Of a DNA stretch of 36,353 nt, positions 6,030 through 11,735 are shown piece by piece. Under the pieces are notes generated by a model, which worked only from the letters and a program-made list of their open reading frames with translations, had not been told where the DNA came from and did not search any database. Within the stretch, counting starts at the first letter, position 1. Each line of letters begins with the position of its first letter. The position numbers and the translations under genes are program-made. Location: contig SAAG01000005.1 of NCBI GenBank assembly GCA_010119095.1, positions 1 to 36,353 on the forward strand, read 5' to 3'. This DNA is from Candidatus Altimarinota bacterium. Its GTDB lineage: Bacteria; Patescibacteriota; Gracilibacteria; BD1-5; UBA6164.

Positions 6030-6501
6030 TTAACACCTCCCAATGTTTTAAGACTTCAACTGGGAATCCTGCATATTTTACTTTTTCAAAAAGTCTATTA
6101 AATTCTTCTTTATTATCAAAAATATTTCCAACAACTTCATAATCTTTAATATCATCTAAATTTTCTAAATTTAAATTATCTATATAAAAATTAATTATTG
6201 GGTAAAATCCGTCTCCTAAACAATTAAACAAACAAAAACTTCCTTTAAAAAATGTTATTATTGATATTGTTTTTTTATATGGATGTTTTATTATATCCCC
6301 ACTATAAATTTCTTTCCCATTTTTATCTTTAAATCCTGTATATTGACCCATTGTTTTTCTGTCTATTATAAAATTATGTTGTGCTTGATTTTCGTCTTTT
6401 TCCCATATTTGAGTAGTCCCACTATAATCTATTAATAAAGAACCATAAACCCATTCGCCATTATCTACTCTTTTCCCTCTAAATTTTGGGATATTTTCCA
6501 T
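6013..6501 (-). CDS. YopX family protein
   Basis: The 162-aa product starts MENIPKFRGKRVDNGEWVYG, then runs through QIWEKDENQAQHNFIIDRKT, TMGQYTGFKDKNGKEIYSGD and a C-terminal YEVVGNIFDNKE. This is the full YopX pattern (KFRG..., W.YG, T.GQYTGLKDKNG..IYEGDI, VIGNI). YopX proteins are frequent in phages of low-GC bacteria, and their function is unknown. The start follows ATAGGAGGTAAAAA, which is also the end of the 24-aa membrane peptide gene. A truncated second copy lies at 11616. Confidence 0.9.
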   Translation of the reverse strand: MENIPKFRGKRVDNGEWVYGSLLIDYSGTTQIWEKDENQAQHNFIIDRKTMGQYTGFKDKNGKEIYSGDIIKHPYKKTISIITFFKGSFCLFNCLGDGFYPIINFYIDNLNLENLDDIKDYEVVGNIFDNKEEFNRLFEKVKYAGFPVEVLKHWEVLNGKNK

Positions 6502-6504
6502 TTT

Positions 6505-6579
6505 TTACCTCCTATATCTAATATATATCCCAAAAAATAAATACAATATTAAAATTATCCATAAACTTAATAATAACAT
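6505..6579 (-). CDS. 24-aa single-helix membrane peptide
   Basis: ATG at 6579 is preceded by AAAGGAGGAGTAAA, one of the best ribosome binding sites in the operon. The peptide MLLLSLWIILILYLFFGIYI ends RYRR, that is one hydrophobic helix with a basic tail. Its last codons form the ribosome binding site of the YopX gene. Too short for family assignment; the site strength and context support expression. Confidence 0.5.
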   Translation of the reverse strand: MLLLSLWIILILYLFFGIYIRYRR

Positions 6580-6603
6580 TTTACTCCTCCTTTAAAATTC
6601 ATT

Positions 6604-6828
6604 TTATTTCTCATCATAAACTTTAGCATTACCACAAATTTTAGCCTCATCATAAACTTTAGCCTCATTATAAATCCAACAATTCCCGTCTTGAGATAAG
6701 TTATCTTCTTTTTCTATATATCCGCCCAAATCTCCTTTTTTTACATCTCCAAAATCTTTTAGAGCTTGTATTCTATATAAAACTTTTCCTCTAAATTTTA
6801 TATTTTTATCTGTTAATTTATATTTCAT
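6604..6828 (-). CDS. Beta-helix repeat protein, apparently C-terminally shortened
   Basis: The start at 6828 (MKYKLTDKNIKFRGKVLYR) follows AAAGGAG. Residues 20-45 (ALKDFGDVKKGDLGGYIEKE) are the conserved N-terminus of phage proteins in which a DVKKGDLGGYIE motif precedes a left-handed beta-helix. After NCWIYNEAKVYDEAKICGN come only about three repeats of the A-K-V-Y type before the stop, at 74 aa in total. Relatives are usually longer with many such repeats, so the gene seems to have lost repeats by recombination. Function of the family is unknown. Confidence 0.65.
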   Translation of the reverse strand: MKYKLTDKNIKFRGKVLYRIQALKDFGDVKKGDLGGYIEKEDNLSQDGNCWIYNEAKVYDEAKICGNAKVYDEK

Positions 6829-6853
6829 TTTTTTCTCCTTTAATTTTATTATT

Positions 6854-7546
6854 TTAAAATGGTATAATTTCATCCAACTCATCTTGTTTTATATTTAAAT
6901 TTTCAACTTCTAAATCTCTACAATCCCAATAATTGCCGTTCCTAATAAGTCTACATTTTATTTTATCTCCTACATTCAATTTTTTATTAAAAACATTAAA
7001 AACTTCTCCTCCTGCCATTACTTGATAATATTTTGTTCCTGTTGTTTTCCCTATTTTTTCCTCGCATTTTTTAACAACATTTTCTATATTCTTTTCTGCC
7101 ACAACTTCATTATTTTTAGTCTCTTGTTTTGGAGTTGTTAAAACTTCTTTGTCATCGTGTTTATTGGTAAAATCACTATCTTTCGTATCATCTATAGCAA
7201 ATAAACCATTTAAAGCATATTTTCTAGCATAAGATGAAGTAGATCCCGTTAATTGACTTAAATCCATTCCTTTTTTATTATCATCTTCTCTAGCAAATGC
7301 AACATTTTCTATATATTCGTCTTTTGATAATGATATTTTAGCTATAGATTTTATGTATACCCTATTATTTATGCAAACAACATCATCTGTAATCGTTAGA
7401 ATACATTCATTTAATAATGGTTTTACTCCTTCCAAAATATCTTCACAACTCCTAAAATTATAATTACCAAAACTATTTCTTTGAGTTTTAGGGACTTTTA
7501 ACTCTTTTTGTATTCTTGATAATTCTTTATATATATTTTTTTCCAT
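6854..7546 (-). CDS. erf: ERF family single-strand annealing recombinase
   Basis: The 230-aa product shows the ERF core. It has YKELSRIQKELKVPKTQRNS, NYNFRSCEDILEGVKPLL, a middle RVYIKSIAKISL, and the diagnostic LSQLTGSTSSYARKYALNGL followed by FAIDDTKDSDFTN. ERF proteins bind single-stranded DNA and anneal homologous strands, giving RecA-independent recombination and circularisation of phage genomes. A C-terminal segment (KIGKTTGTKYYQVMAGGEVFNVF) adds a small OB-like or accessory part ending DELDEIIPF, an acidic SSB-like tip. It lies in the early operon with Gp157- and DUF1064-type proteins, forming the recombination module. Confidence 0.88.
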   Translation of the reverse strand: MEKNIYKELSRIQKELKVPKTQRNSFGNYNFRSCEDILEGVKPLLNECILTITDDVVCINNRVYIKSIAKISLSKDEYIENVAFAREDDNKKGMDLSQLTGSTSSYARKYALNGLFAIDDTKDSDFTNKHDDKEVLTTPKQETKNNEVVAEKNIENVVKKCEEKIGKTTGTKYYQVMAGGEVFNVFNKKLNVGDKIKCRLIRNGNYWDCRDLEVENLNIKQDELDEIIPF

Positions 7547-7548
7547 TT

Positions 7549-7764
7549 TTATTCTCCTTTCTCAAAATGTATACAACCAAAATTTAAATTAATTATTACT
7601 TCTACATTTTTTGCATCTTCTATATAAACATTTTCTCCGTCGTTGGATATATCATTAGAAAATGCATTTTCATTTTCACAAGTATAATATTTTTTATACC
7701 CAAAAATTAAACTTTCAACTATATTCTCTTTACAATATTTACAATTATGGCATCTATTTATCAT
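7549..7764 (-). CDS. Cys-rich small protein, 71 aa
   Basis: The start at 7764 overlaps the previous small gene. The N-terminus has CHNCKYCKEN (three Cys), and further Cys occur at about residues 29 and 63. The spacing C-x2-C-x2-C...C...C could hold a zinc ion. It ends FGCIHFEKGE, a motif common in small phage zinc proteins. Function unknown. Confidence 0.6.
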   Translation of the reverse strand: MINRCHNCKYCKENIVESLIFGYKKYYTCENENAFSNDISNDGENVYIEDAKNVEVIINLNFGCIHFEKGE

Positions 7765-7894
7765 ATTCTTTCCTCTTAAATTTTGTTATTTCTCTTACAT
7801 AACTAATTAATAATTTTAATTTTGAAATCTTCTTTTCTTTTAAAAACTCTAAATATCTTTTCCTAATTTCGCTTGATTCATAATTTATAATCAT
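7754..7894 (-). CDS. 46-aa helical hypothetical protein
   Basis: ATG at 7894 follows AAGGAG. The product (MIINYESSEIRKRYLEFLKE...) is basic and almost wholly helical. It overlaps the next gene's start by 11 nt. It could be a small nucleic-acid binding or regulatory peptide; no family is recognised. Confidence 0.55.
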   Translation of the reverse strand: MIINYESSEIRKRYLEFLKEKKISKLKLLISYVREITKFKRKEYDK

Positions 7895-7904
7895 TTTTTT
7901 CTCC

Positions 7905-8348
7905 TTAGTCCCTATACCTATCGGGATTTATTCTATTTCTAAAATTTACAATTTCTTTATCGTCTAATTCATTCAAATAATTATCTAATGTGATTTCTAA
8001 AATATATGTTAATATTTCATCCTCTCTATTTATATTTTTTTCTTTTTTATAATTTTTAAAAAAATATTCTTTTCCGTTACATATAACTCCATTAATTATA
8101 TCTCCTTTTTTATTTTCATCATATACAATATTGTCTTGTGAAAATTCTTTTTCTAAATATCTATCAAAATTAATATATCCTGTTTCATTCATCCAACTGT
8201 ATATATCAATATATTTATTACAATTAATTAATTTTAAAAACTTAATTCTTGTAATTTCTTTTACAGTTTCTACTTTCCAGCAATCTGAACAAATGCCGCC
8301 GTCTCTTTCAAATCTACATTCATTACAAGCATTTTTTATTTTAATCAT
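7905..8348 (-). CDS. Cys-rich N-terminus protein, first gene of the leftward operon
   Basis: The start at 8348 (MIKIKNACNECRFERDGG) is supported by AAAAGGAGGGAACGAAA; a longer frame to 8381 begins inside the likely leader. The first 25 residues hold CNECRF and CSDCWK, a four-Cys zinc site. The rest (about 120 aa) is acidic and helical (ILTYILEITLDNYLNELDDKE). As first gene after the leftward promoter it is probably expressed early. It may be a host-takeover or anti-defence protein, but there is no specific match. Confidence 0.6.
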   Translation of the reverse strand: MIKIKNACNECRFERDGGICSDCWKVETVKEITRIKFLKLINCNKYIDIYSWMNETGYINFDRYLEKEFSQDNIVYDENKKGDIINGVICNGKEYFFKNYKKEKNINREDEILTYILEITLDNYLNELDDKEIVNFRNRINPDRYRD

Positions 8349-8383
8349 TTTCGTTCCCTCCTTTTTTCGTCGCTTACACACAT

Positions 8384-8412
8384 AATATAATATAAAAATA
8401 ATTAAATGTCAA
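8384..8412 (-). promoter_or_regulatory. Leftward early promoter
   Basis: On the minus strand TTGACA (8412-8407) and TATATT (8389-8384) are separated by 17 bp, about 35 nt upstream of the first leftward gene and its AGGAGGG site. This fits a sigma-70-type promoter driving the whole operon 8348 to 896. Confidence 0.6.
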
Positions 8413-8433
8413 ATATTTTTTAATAATTATTTT
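8395..8433. repeat. Inverted repeat between divergent promoters, possible operator
   Basis: AAAATAATTA (8395-8404) and TAATTATTTT (8424-8433) are perfect inverted 10-mers 19 bp apart, overlapping the spacer and flanking the -35 of the leftward promoter. This is a sensible place for a regulator site, perhaps for the HTH protein encoded next door. In such AT-rich DNA, chance repeats of this kind are not rare. Confidence 0.35.
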
Positions 8434-8442
8434 TTTATATTC

Positions 8443-8470
8443 TTGACTTTTTATTTTTTATTTATTAAAT
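8443..8470 (+). promoter_or_regulatory. Candidate rightward promoter for the HTH gene
   Basis: TTGACT (8443-8448), with TTAAAT or TAAATT (about 8465-8471) as -10 at 16-17 bp, lies 30 bp upstream of the ATG at 8502. The -35 is good and the -10 poor. Confidence 0.4.
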
Positions 8471-8501
8471 TATATTTAATTCTTAAAAATGGAGAAAAAA
8501 A

Positions 8502-8687
8502 ATGAAAGAAATAAAAAAAGAACAAATAGAGGAATTGCTTAATAGTGGGAAATCTATAAATGAAATTTTAAAAATTTTAAAAATATCACAAAATAAATAT
8601 TATGAATTAAGAAAAGAAGCTGGTATTTTTAAAAGGAAAAAAGGAGCTGGGAGACCAAAAGGAAGTTATACAATTAAATTAGTATAA
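8502..8687 (+). CDS. Small HTH DNA-binding protein, 61 aa
   Basis: The product MKEIKKEQIEELLNSGKSIN... has a helix-turn-helix at about residues 15-42 (GKSINEILKILKISQNKYYE), followed by a basic tail with the RKKGAGRPKGS AT-hook-like motif. The layout resembles resolvase-type or Cro-sized HTH regulators. It is transcribed divergently from the early operon and ended by its own terminator, as expected for a regulator of the adjacent operator region. A repressor or antirepressor role is inferred from position. Confidence 0.68.
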   Translation: MKEIKKEQIEELLNSGKSINEILKILKISQNKYYELRKEAGIFKRKKGAGRPKGSYTIKLV

Positions 8688-8690
8688 ATA

Positions 8691-8724
8691 AAAGGCAGTG
8701 GCAAGTCCCTTGCCTGCCTTTTTT
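8691..8724 (+). terminator. Terminator after the small HTH gene
   Basis: AAAGGCA and GGCAAG (8691-8705) pair with CTTGCC and TGCCTTT around a TCC loop, with only a GT bulge. The stem is followed by T6. It lies 4 nt after the HTH stop codon. Confidence 0.88.
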
Positions 8725-8743
8725 AAATTTTATGGAGATAAAT

Positions 8744-8896
8744 ATGATATGTCAAGTTTGTGGAAAAGAAGTTGAGAATATATCTGATTTATGGGAAGAT
8801 ATATATTGTCAAGATCGTTGGGAAGATTATTGTAGTGAAGAATATGAAAAAGAAATAAACAAATTACCAAAATGGTGTTTTCAAAATAATTATTGA
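8744..8896 (+). CDS. 50-aa CxxC protein
   Basis: ATG at 8744 follows TATGGAGATAA. The product starts MICQVCGKEVENISDLWEDI and continues with CQDRWEDYCSEEYEKEI, ending PKWCFQNNY. CxxC plus later Cys residues form a zinc-ribbon-like pattern. It has its own ribosome binding site between a terminator and the structured RNA; promoter not obvious. Function unknown. Confidence 0.6.
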   Translation: MICQVCGKEVENISDLWEDIYCQDRWEDYCSEEYEKEINKLPKWCFQNNY

Positions 8897-8919
8897 AAAT
8901 TTGTAAAAAATATTATAAT
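8893..8919 (+). promoter_or_regulatory. Candidate promoter of the structured RNA
   Basis: A consensus TATAAT (8914-8919) with TTGAAA (8893-8898) at 15 bp, which is short, lies just upstream of the stem-loop RNA. Transcription would start near 8926. Confidence 0.4.
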
Positions 8920-8926
8920 ATATAGA

Positions 8927-9073
8927 TACCAAAATATTTTACCCTCAAGTAAAATAAATAAAAAAACACACACAAATTAAGTCCTAATTTTGATTAGGCA
9001 GAGCGACTATATTTTTGAGGGGTATAGTCTTTTTGTGTGGGCTCTGTCTAATTAAGGTTAGGACTTTTTTTTT
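8927..9073 (+). ncRNA. Highly structured phage RNA with 26-bp stem and possible pseudoknots
   Basis: AAGTCCTAA...CAGAGC (8979-9004) pairs over 26 bases with GCTCTG...TTAGGACTT (9041-9066) without interruption if G-U pairs are allowed (four of them). The G-U pairs exist only in the rightward transcript. Directly inside it GACTATA (9005-9011) pairs with TATAGTC (9023-9029). The loop TTGAGGG (9015-9021) is complementary to CCCTCAA upstream (8942-8948). CACACAAA (8969-8976) is complementary to TTTGTGTG (9032-9039) in the internal bulge. Both would be pseudoknots. T9 follows the stem, so the 3' end is also a terminator. No known RNA class is recognised. Position before the replication genes suggests a regulatory or anti-host RNA. 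Confidence 0.7.
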
Positions 9074-9093
9074 GTGAAAAGGAGACTAAAAAC

Positions 9094-9122
9094 TTGACAA
9101 TATTTTGTAAAAATTATAGTAT
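9094..9122 (+). promoter_or_regulatory. Promoter of the replication operon
   Basis: A perfect TTGACA (9094-9099) is followed by TATAGTATAAA. The hexamer TAGTAT (9117-9122) lies at 17 bp spacing and TATAGT (9115-9120) at 15. It lies just after the RNA terminator and about 20 nt before the first replication gene. Confidence 0.6.
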
Positions 9123-9128
9123 AAAAAT

Positions 9129-9144
9129 ACGAGGTGCGAGATGA
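9129..9144 (+). promoter_or_regulatory. Translation start region, copy 1 of a 16-nt duplicated sequence
   Basis: ACGAGGTGCGAGATGA contains the ribosome binding site GAGGTG and the start of the 62-aa gene. The identical 16 bases recur at 9295-9310 at the start of the initiator gene. Confidence 0.7.
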
Positions 9145-9329
9145 ACAATCAAGAAATTATTAAACAATTTTCTAAACATTTTAAAAGGCTTGAAGAAGAC
9201 TTATCACAAATTAATGGATTTACTCCTTTAATGAAAAAAGTTATTTCTTTAAATTTAAAAAATTTAGAAAAAGATATTTTAGAAATTACACAAAACGAGG
9301 TGCGAGATGACGGATACTACAATAAATAA
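9141..9329 (+). CDS. 62-aa helical protein before the initiator gene
   Basis: The product (MNNQEIIKQFSKHFKRLEED...) is all helical, with Phe/Leu heptad-like spacing and an acidic end. No motif is recognised. Its last 23 nt overlap the initiator gene, and both start sites use the same 16-nt sequence, so their translation is probably regulated together. It may be a partner or modulator of the initiator. Confidence 0.65.
   Translation: MNNQEIIKQFSKHFKRLEEDLSQINGFTPLMKKVISLNLKNLEKDILEITQNEVRDDGYYNK
9295..9310 (+). promoter_or_regulatory. Translation start region, copy 2 of a 16-nt duplicated sequence
   Basis: Identical to 9129-9144 and located at the start (ATG 9307) of the replication initiator inside the end of the preceding gene. 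Confidence 0.7.
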
Positions 9330-10185
9330 AAATCCAAAAAAAATTACATCAAAAATTTATCCACTAGACATTTTAATTTATCAAAGAGTTAAATATTTTG
9401 TAGAGCAAAAAGATGGGTTTTGTTATGAAAGCAATCTATCTTTATCTAAGGCTTTAAATAGAAGCACACAAAGGATTTCAATGTCAATCTCAAAATTAAT
9501 TAAATTAGGATATTTAATTAATAATGGCACTATTCAACAAAGAGAACTAAAAATAACAGAAAAAAAACTCAATTATTACTTTAACAAAAACGATATAGAC
9601 TTTAACAAAAACGATATAGACTTTAACAAAATCAATACAACGACTTTAACCCAAATACTACTTTACTTTAACAAAAACGATAAAGAGACTTTAACAAAAG
9701 CGATAAGAGACTTTAACAAAACCGCGATGCAAGTATTAGATATAGTATTAGATATTAATAAAGAGAGTAAAGAATTAAGTATTAAAGAAAAAGAAAATTT
9801 TAGTTTTTTAAATGAAGAAGAGGAAGAAAAAGAACGAAAAAGAAAAGAATTTGAATATTACGAAAAAAAAGCAGAAGAAAGAAGAAAGCAAGATGAAGAA
9901 AAAAAAATAAAAGAAAAAGAGGAATTTAAAAAGAATAAAATAAAAGCTGAAGAATATAGAAAAAATAATATTGATAGAATTTATAAACAGATAAAAGAAA
10001 GCCACGATATAGAAGAAATAAATAAATTATTTCAGTCTATAGAACATAAAATCCCAAAAGATTTATTTTTTGCGAATGATGAGCGAAAGCGAGTTATAAA
10101 AGAGATTGAAGACATAGAACTTGAAAAAAAGAAAAAAAGAACTTTAGAATTTTTGCAAAGGAGCCAGTATGAAGCACAATATTGA
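9307..10185 (+). CDS. Replication initiator (winged HTH N-terminus)
   Basis: This is a 292-aa protein. Residues about 15-80 form a winged HTH (YESNLSLSKALNRSTQRISM, SKLIKLGYLI), as in phage replisome organisers and plasmid RepA-type initiators. Residues 91-141 are encoded by the iteron-like DNA repeats and read FNKNDIDFNKNDIDFNK and variants. This linker is followed by a long highly charged Glu/Lys coiled coil (residues 160-270), likely the helicase-loader contact. The DnaB-type helicase gene follows with a 17-nt overlap. The arrangement, an initiator with its origin inside the gene and a helicase next door, parallels lambda O-P. Confidence 0.78.
   Translation: MTDTTINKNPKKITSKIYPLDILIYQRVKYFVEQKDGFCYESNLSLSKALNRSTQRISMSISKLIKLGYLINNGTIQQRELKITEKKLNYYFNKNDIDFNKNDIDFNKINTTTLTQILLYFNKNDKETLTKAIRDFNKTAMQVLDIVLDINKESKELSIKEKENFSFLNEEEEEKERKRKEFEYYEKKAEERRKQDEEKKIKEKEEFKKNKIKAEEYRKNNIDRIYKQIKESHDIEEINKLFQSIEHKIPKDLFFANDERKRVIKEIEDIELEKKKKRTLEFLQRSQYEAQY
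9578..9728 (+). repeat. Seven iteron-like repeats, probable replication origin
   Basis: The unit ACTTTAACAAAAACGATA is exact at 9578-9595, 9599-9616 and 9665-9682. Near copies begin at 9620, 9643, 9688 and 9710. Starts are spaced 21, 21, 23, 22, 23 and 22 bp, about two helical turns, so all lie on the same face of the helix. An AT-only-like stretch follows at about 9730-9800, suitable for strand opening. Spacing, direct orientation and location inside an initiator gene fit initiator-binding iterons. Confidence 0.72.
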
Positions 10186-11461
10186 TTATGAAAAAGCAGT
10201 ATTAGCTTGTATTTTAACATCAAAAATTACTGAATATGAAAAAATATTTGATATTTTAAATGAAGATAATTTTTATTTTGACAGCCATAAATATATATTT
10301 TTAGCGATGAATGAGCTTTTTGAAAAAAATATAGAATTAGATATTTTAATTTTAACTGAAAAATTAAAAAAAATGAAAAAATTAGATAAGATAGGAGGTA
10401 TTGAATATTTAAAAGTTATTTTAAATTCTGAAACTACTATAGCACATAGTATTTTTTATGCTGAAGAACTAAAAAATATTAGTATTAGACGAAAAATTGA
10501 AAATAAATTAAATATTGCATTAGAAAATATATATTCTTGTGAAACATTAGAAGAATTAGACTTAGAAATTGAATGTAAAAAAGAGAATAAAGAACTACAA
10601 AAAATAGATAAATTGATAAGTGAAACTATAGAAAATTATGAAGATGTAAAAAATGGCGACTATAATTTTATTCAGTTAGGATTCCCAAAAATAGACGAAA
10701 AGATTAGATATAGACAAGGAACACTGAATATTTTGGCGGCTGAAACTTCAATAGGAAAAACGGCTTTTGCTTTGAATATAGTTTTGAATAACCTGAAAAA
10801 AGGGAAGAAAGTATTATATTTTAGTCTTGAAATGACAAATATTGAAATAATGAATAGATTGCTTGCTTGTTATTGTGATTTAAATATTTCAAAAATTACA
10901 GACGGAAAATTGACTGATATGGAAATTACAAAAATGCACTCACGATCATTTGATTTTTTAAAATTTAAATTTTTTTGCGATGATACAGCAGGGTTAAGTT
11001 TTGAAGAAATATCACGGAAAATTAATAAAGAAAATGAAAAAGAAAAAGTAGATTTTGTAGTTATAGACCATTTAGGATTAATAAAAACTGATAACACAAA
11101 AGATACAAAAAACGAAAAAGTTGGAAAAATAACAATGGGATTAAAAAACCTATCAAAAACACTAAATTTTCCTATTTTGGTATTAGCACAGTTAAACAGA
11201 GGAGAAGCATCAGAGCAAAGCAAACCGCCAACATTGAGAAGATTGCGGGACAGCGGAAACATAGAACAAGATGCTGATACTGTAATGTTTTTATATAGGA
11301 AAAATAGGCAAGAACAAATTACAGATATAATGATTGAAAAAAACAGAAACGGAGAACTTGCAAAATTAGAAGTTGTATTCTCTGGATGGAAACAAAAATT
11401 CACAGAATTAACAAATTATAATGGAGGATATAATGGATATTTGGGAGAAAAAAGTAAATGA
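10169..11461 (+). CDS. dnaB: DnaB-type replicative helicase
   Basis: The 430-aa product has the DnaB N-terminal helical domain (residues 1-100; VLACILTSKITEY, DSHKYIFLAMNELFEKN, GGIEYLKVI). The RecA-like domain follows, with Walker A ETSIGKTAF at about residue 191, LYFSLEM, Walker B VDFVVIDHLGL, LVLAQLNR and the arginine-finger region RDSGNIEQDADTVMFLYR. It unwinds the replication fork as a hexamer. The first Walker A residue is Ala or Glu where many relatives have Gly-x-Pro, but GKT is intact. Overlap with the initiator gene indicates coupled translation. Confidence 0.93.
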   Translation: MKHNIDYEKAVLACILTSKITEYEKIFDILNEDNFYFDSHKYIFLAMNELFEKNIELDILILTEKLKKMKKLDKIGGIEYLKVILNSETTIAHSIFYAEELKNISIRRKIENKLNIALENIYSCETLEELDLEIECKKENKELQKIDKLISETIENYEDVKNGDYNFIQLGFPKIDEKIRYRQGTLNILAAETSIGKTAFALNIVLNNLKKGKKVLYFSLEMTNIEIMNRLLACYCDLNISKITDGKLTDMEITKMHSRSFDFLKFKFFCDDTAGLSFEEISRKINKENEKEKVDFVVIDHLGLIKTDNTKDTKNEKVGKITMGLKNLSKTLNFPILVLAQLNRGEASEQSKPPTLRRLRDSGNIEQDADTVMFLYRKNRQEQITDIMIEKNRNGELAKLEVVFSGWKQKFTELTNYNGGYNGYLGEKSK

Positions 11462-11615
11462 TTTCAAAAGTCTTGATAATAAACAAGATTTGATTTGGTT
11501 AATTAAACAAAAAAAGAAAGGAAAAAATTATAGTTATAAAAAATTAAATGAATATTCAAAACAACAGCTTTTCTATATATATGCAAAAGTTGATTTTGAA
11601 TGTAGGGGGAAATAA
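11433..11615 (+). CDS. 60-aa hypothetical protein
   Basis: The start at 11433 (MDIWEKKVNDFKSLDNKQ) is chosen because GGAGG precedes it; an in-frame ATG at 11421 overlaps that site. The product is basic, Lys/Tyr-rich and helical, ending YAKVDFECRGK. It overlaps the helicase gene end in another frame. No family is recognised. Confidence 0.6.
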   Translation: MDIWEKKVNDFKSLDNKQDLIWLIKQKKKGKNYSYKKLNEYSKQQLFYIYAKVDFECRGK

Positions 11616-11735
11616 ATGAATAGAGAGATAAAATTTAGAGGAAAAAGGTTAATGGATGGAAAATGGGTTTATGGGTCTTTGGTAATAAGTAATAATTTTT
11701 ATGGAGAAAAAAGGGAAAAGGTGGGCTTATTATGA
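11616..11735 (+). pseudogene. Truncated second YopX copy (N-terminal 39 aa)
   Basis: The ORF starts directly after the previous stop and reads MNREIKFRGKRLMDGKWVYG followed by SLVISNNFYGEKR. This is the N-terminal signature of YopX proteins (compare the gene at 6013-6501). It then stops as ATGA overlapping the methyltransferase start. The rest of the domain is absent. It may survive only as a translational lead-in for the methyltransferase gene. Confidence 0.65.

Noticed and set aside
8131-8385. Rightward 84-codon ORF
   Set aside because: Antisense of the first leftward gene. The Ser/Phe/Leu-rich composition is typical for the reverse of Lys/Glu-rich coding sequence.
9578-9728. CRISPR array
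   Set aside because: The repeats are 18 bp with 3-5 bp between them, are translated in frame, and have no spacers; iterons explain them better.
10870-11403. 177-codon leftward ORF
   Set aside because: Reverse shadow of the DnaB helicase gene with no start signals.
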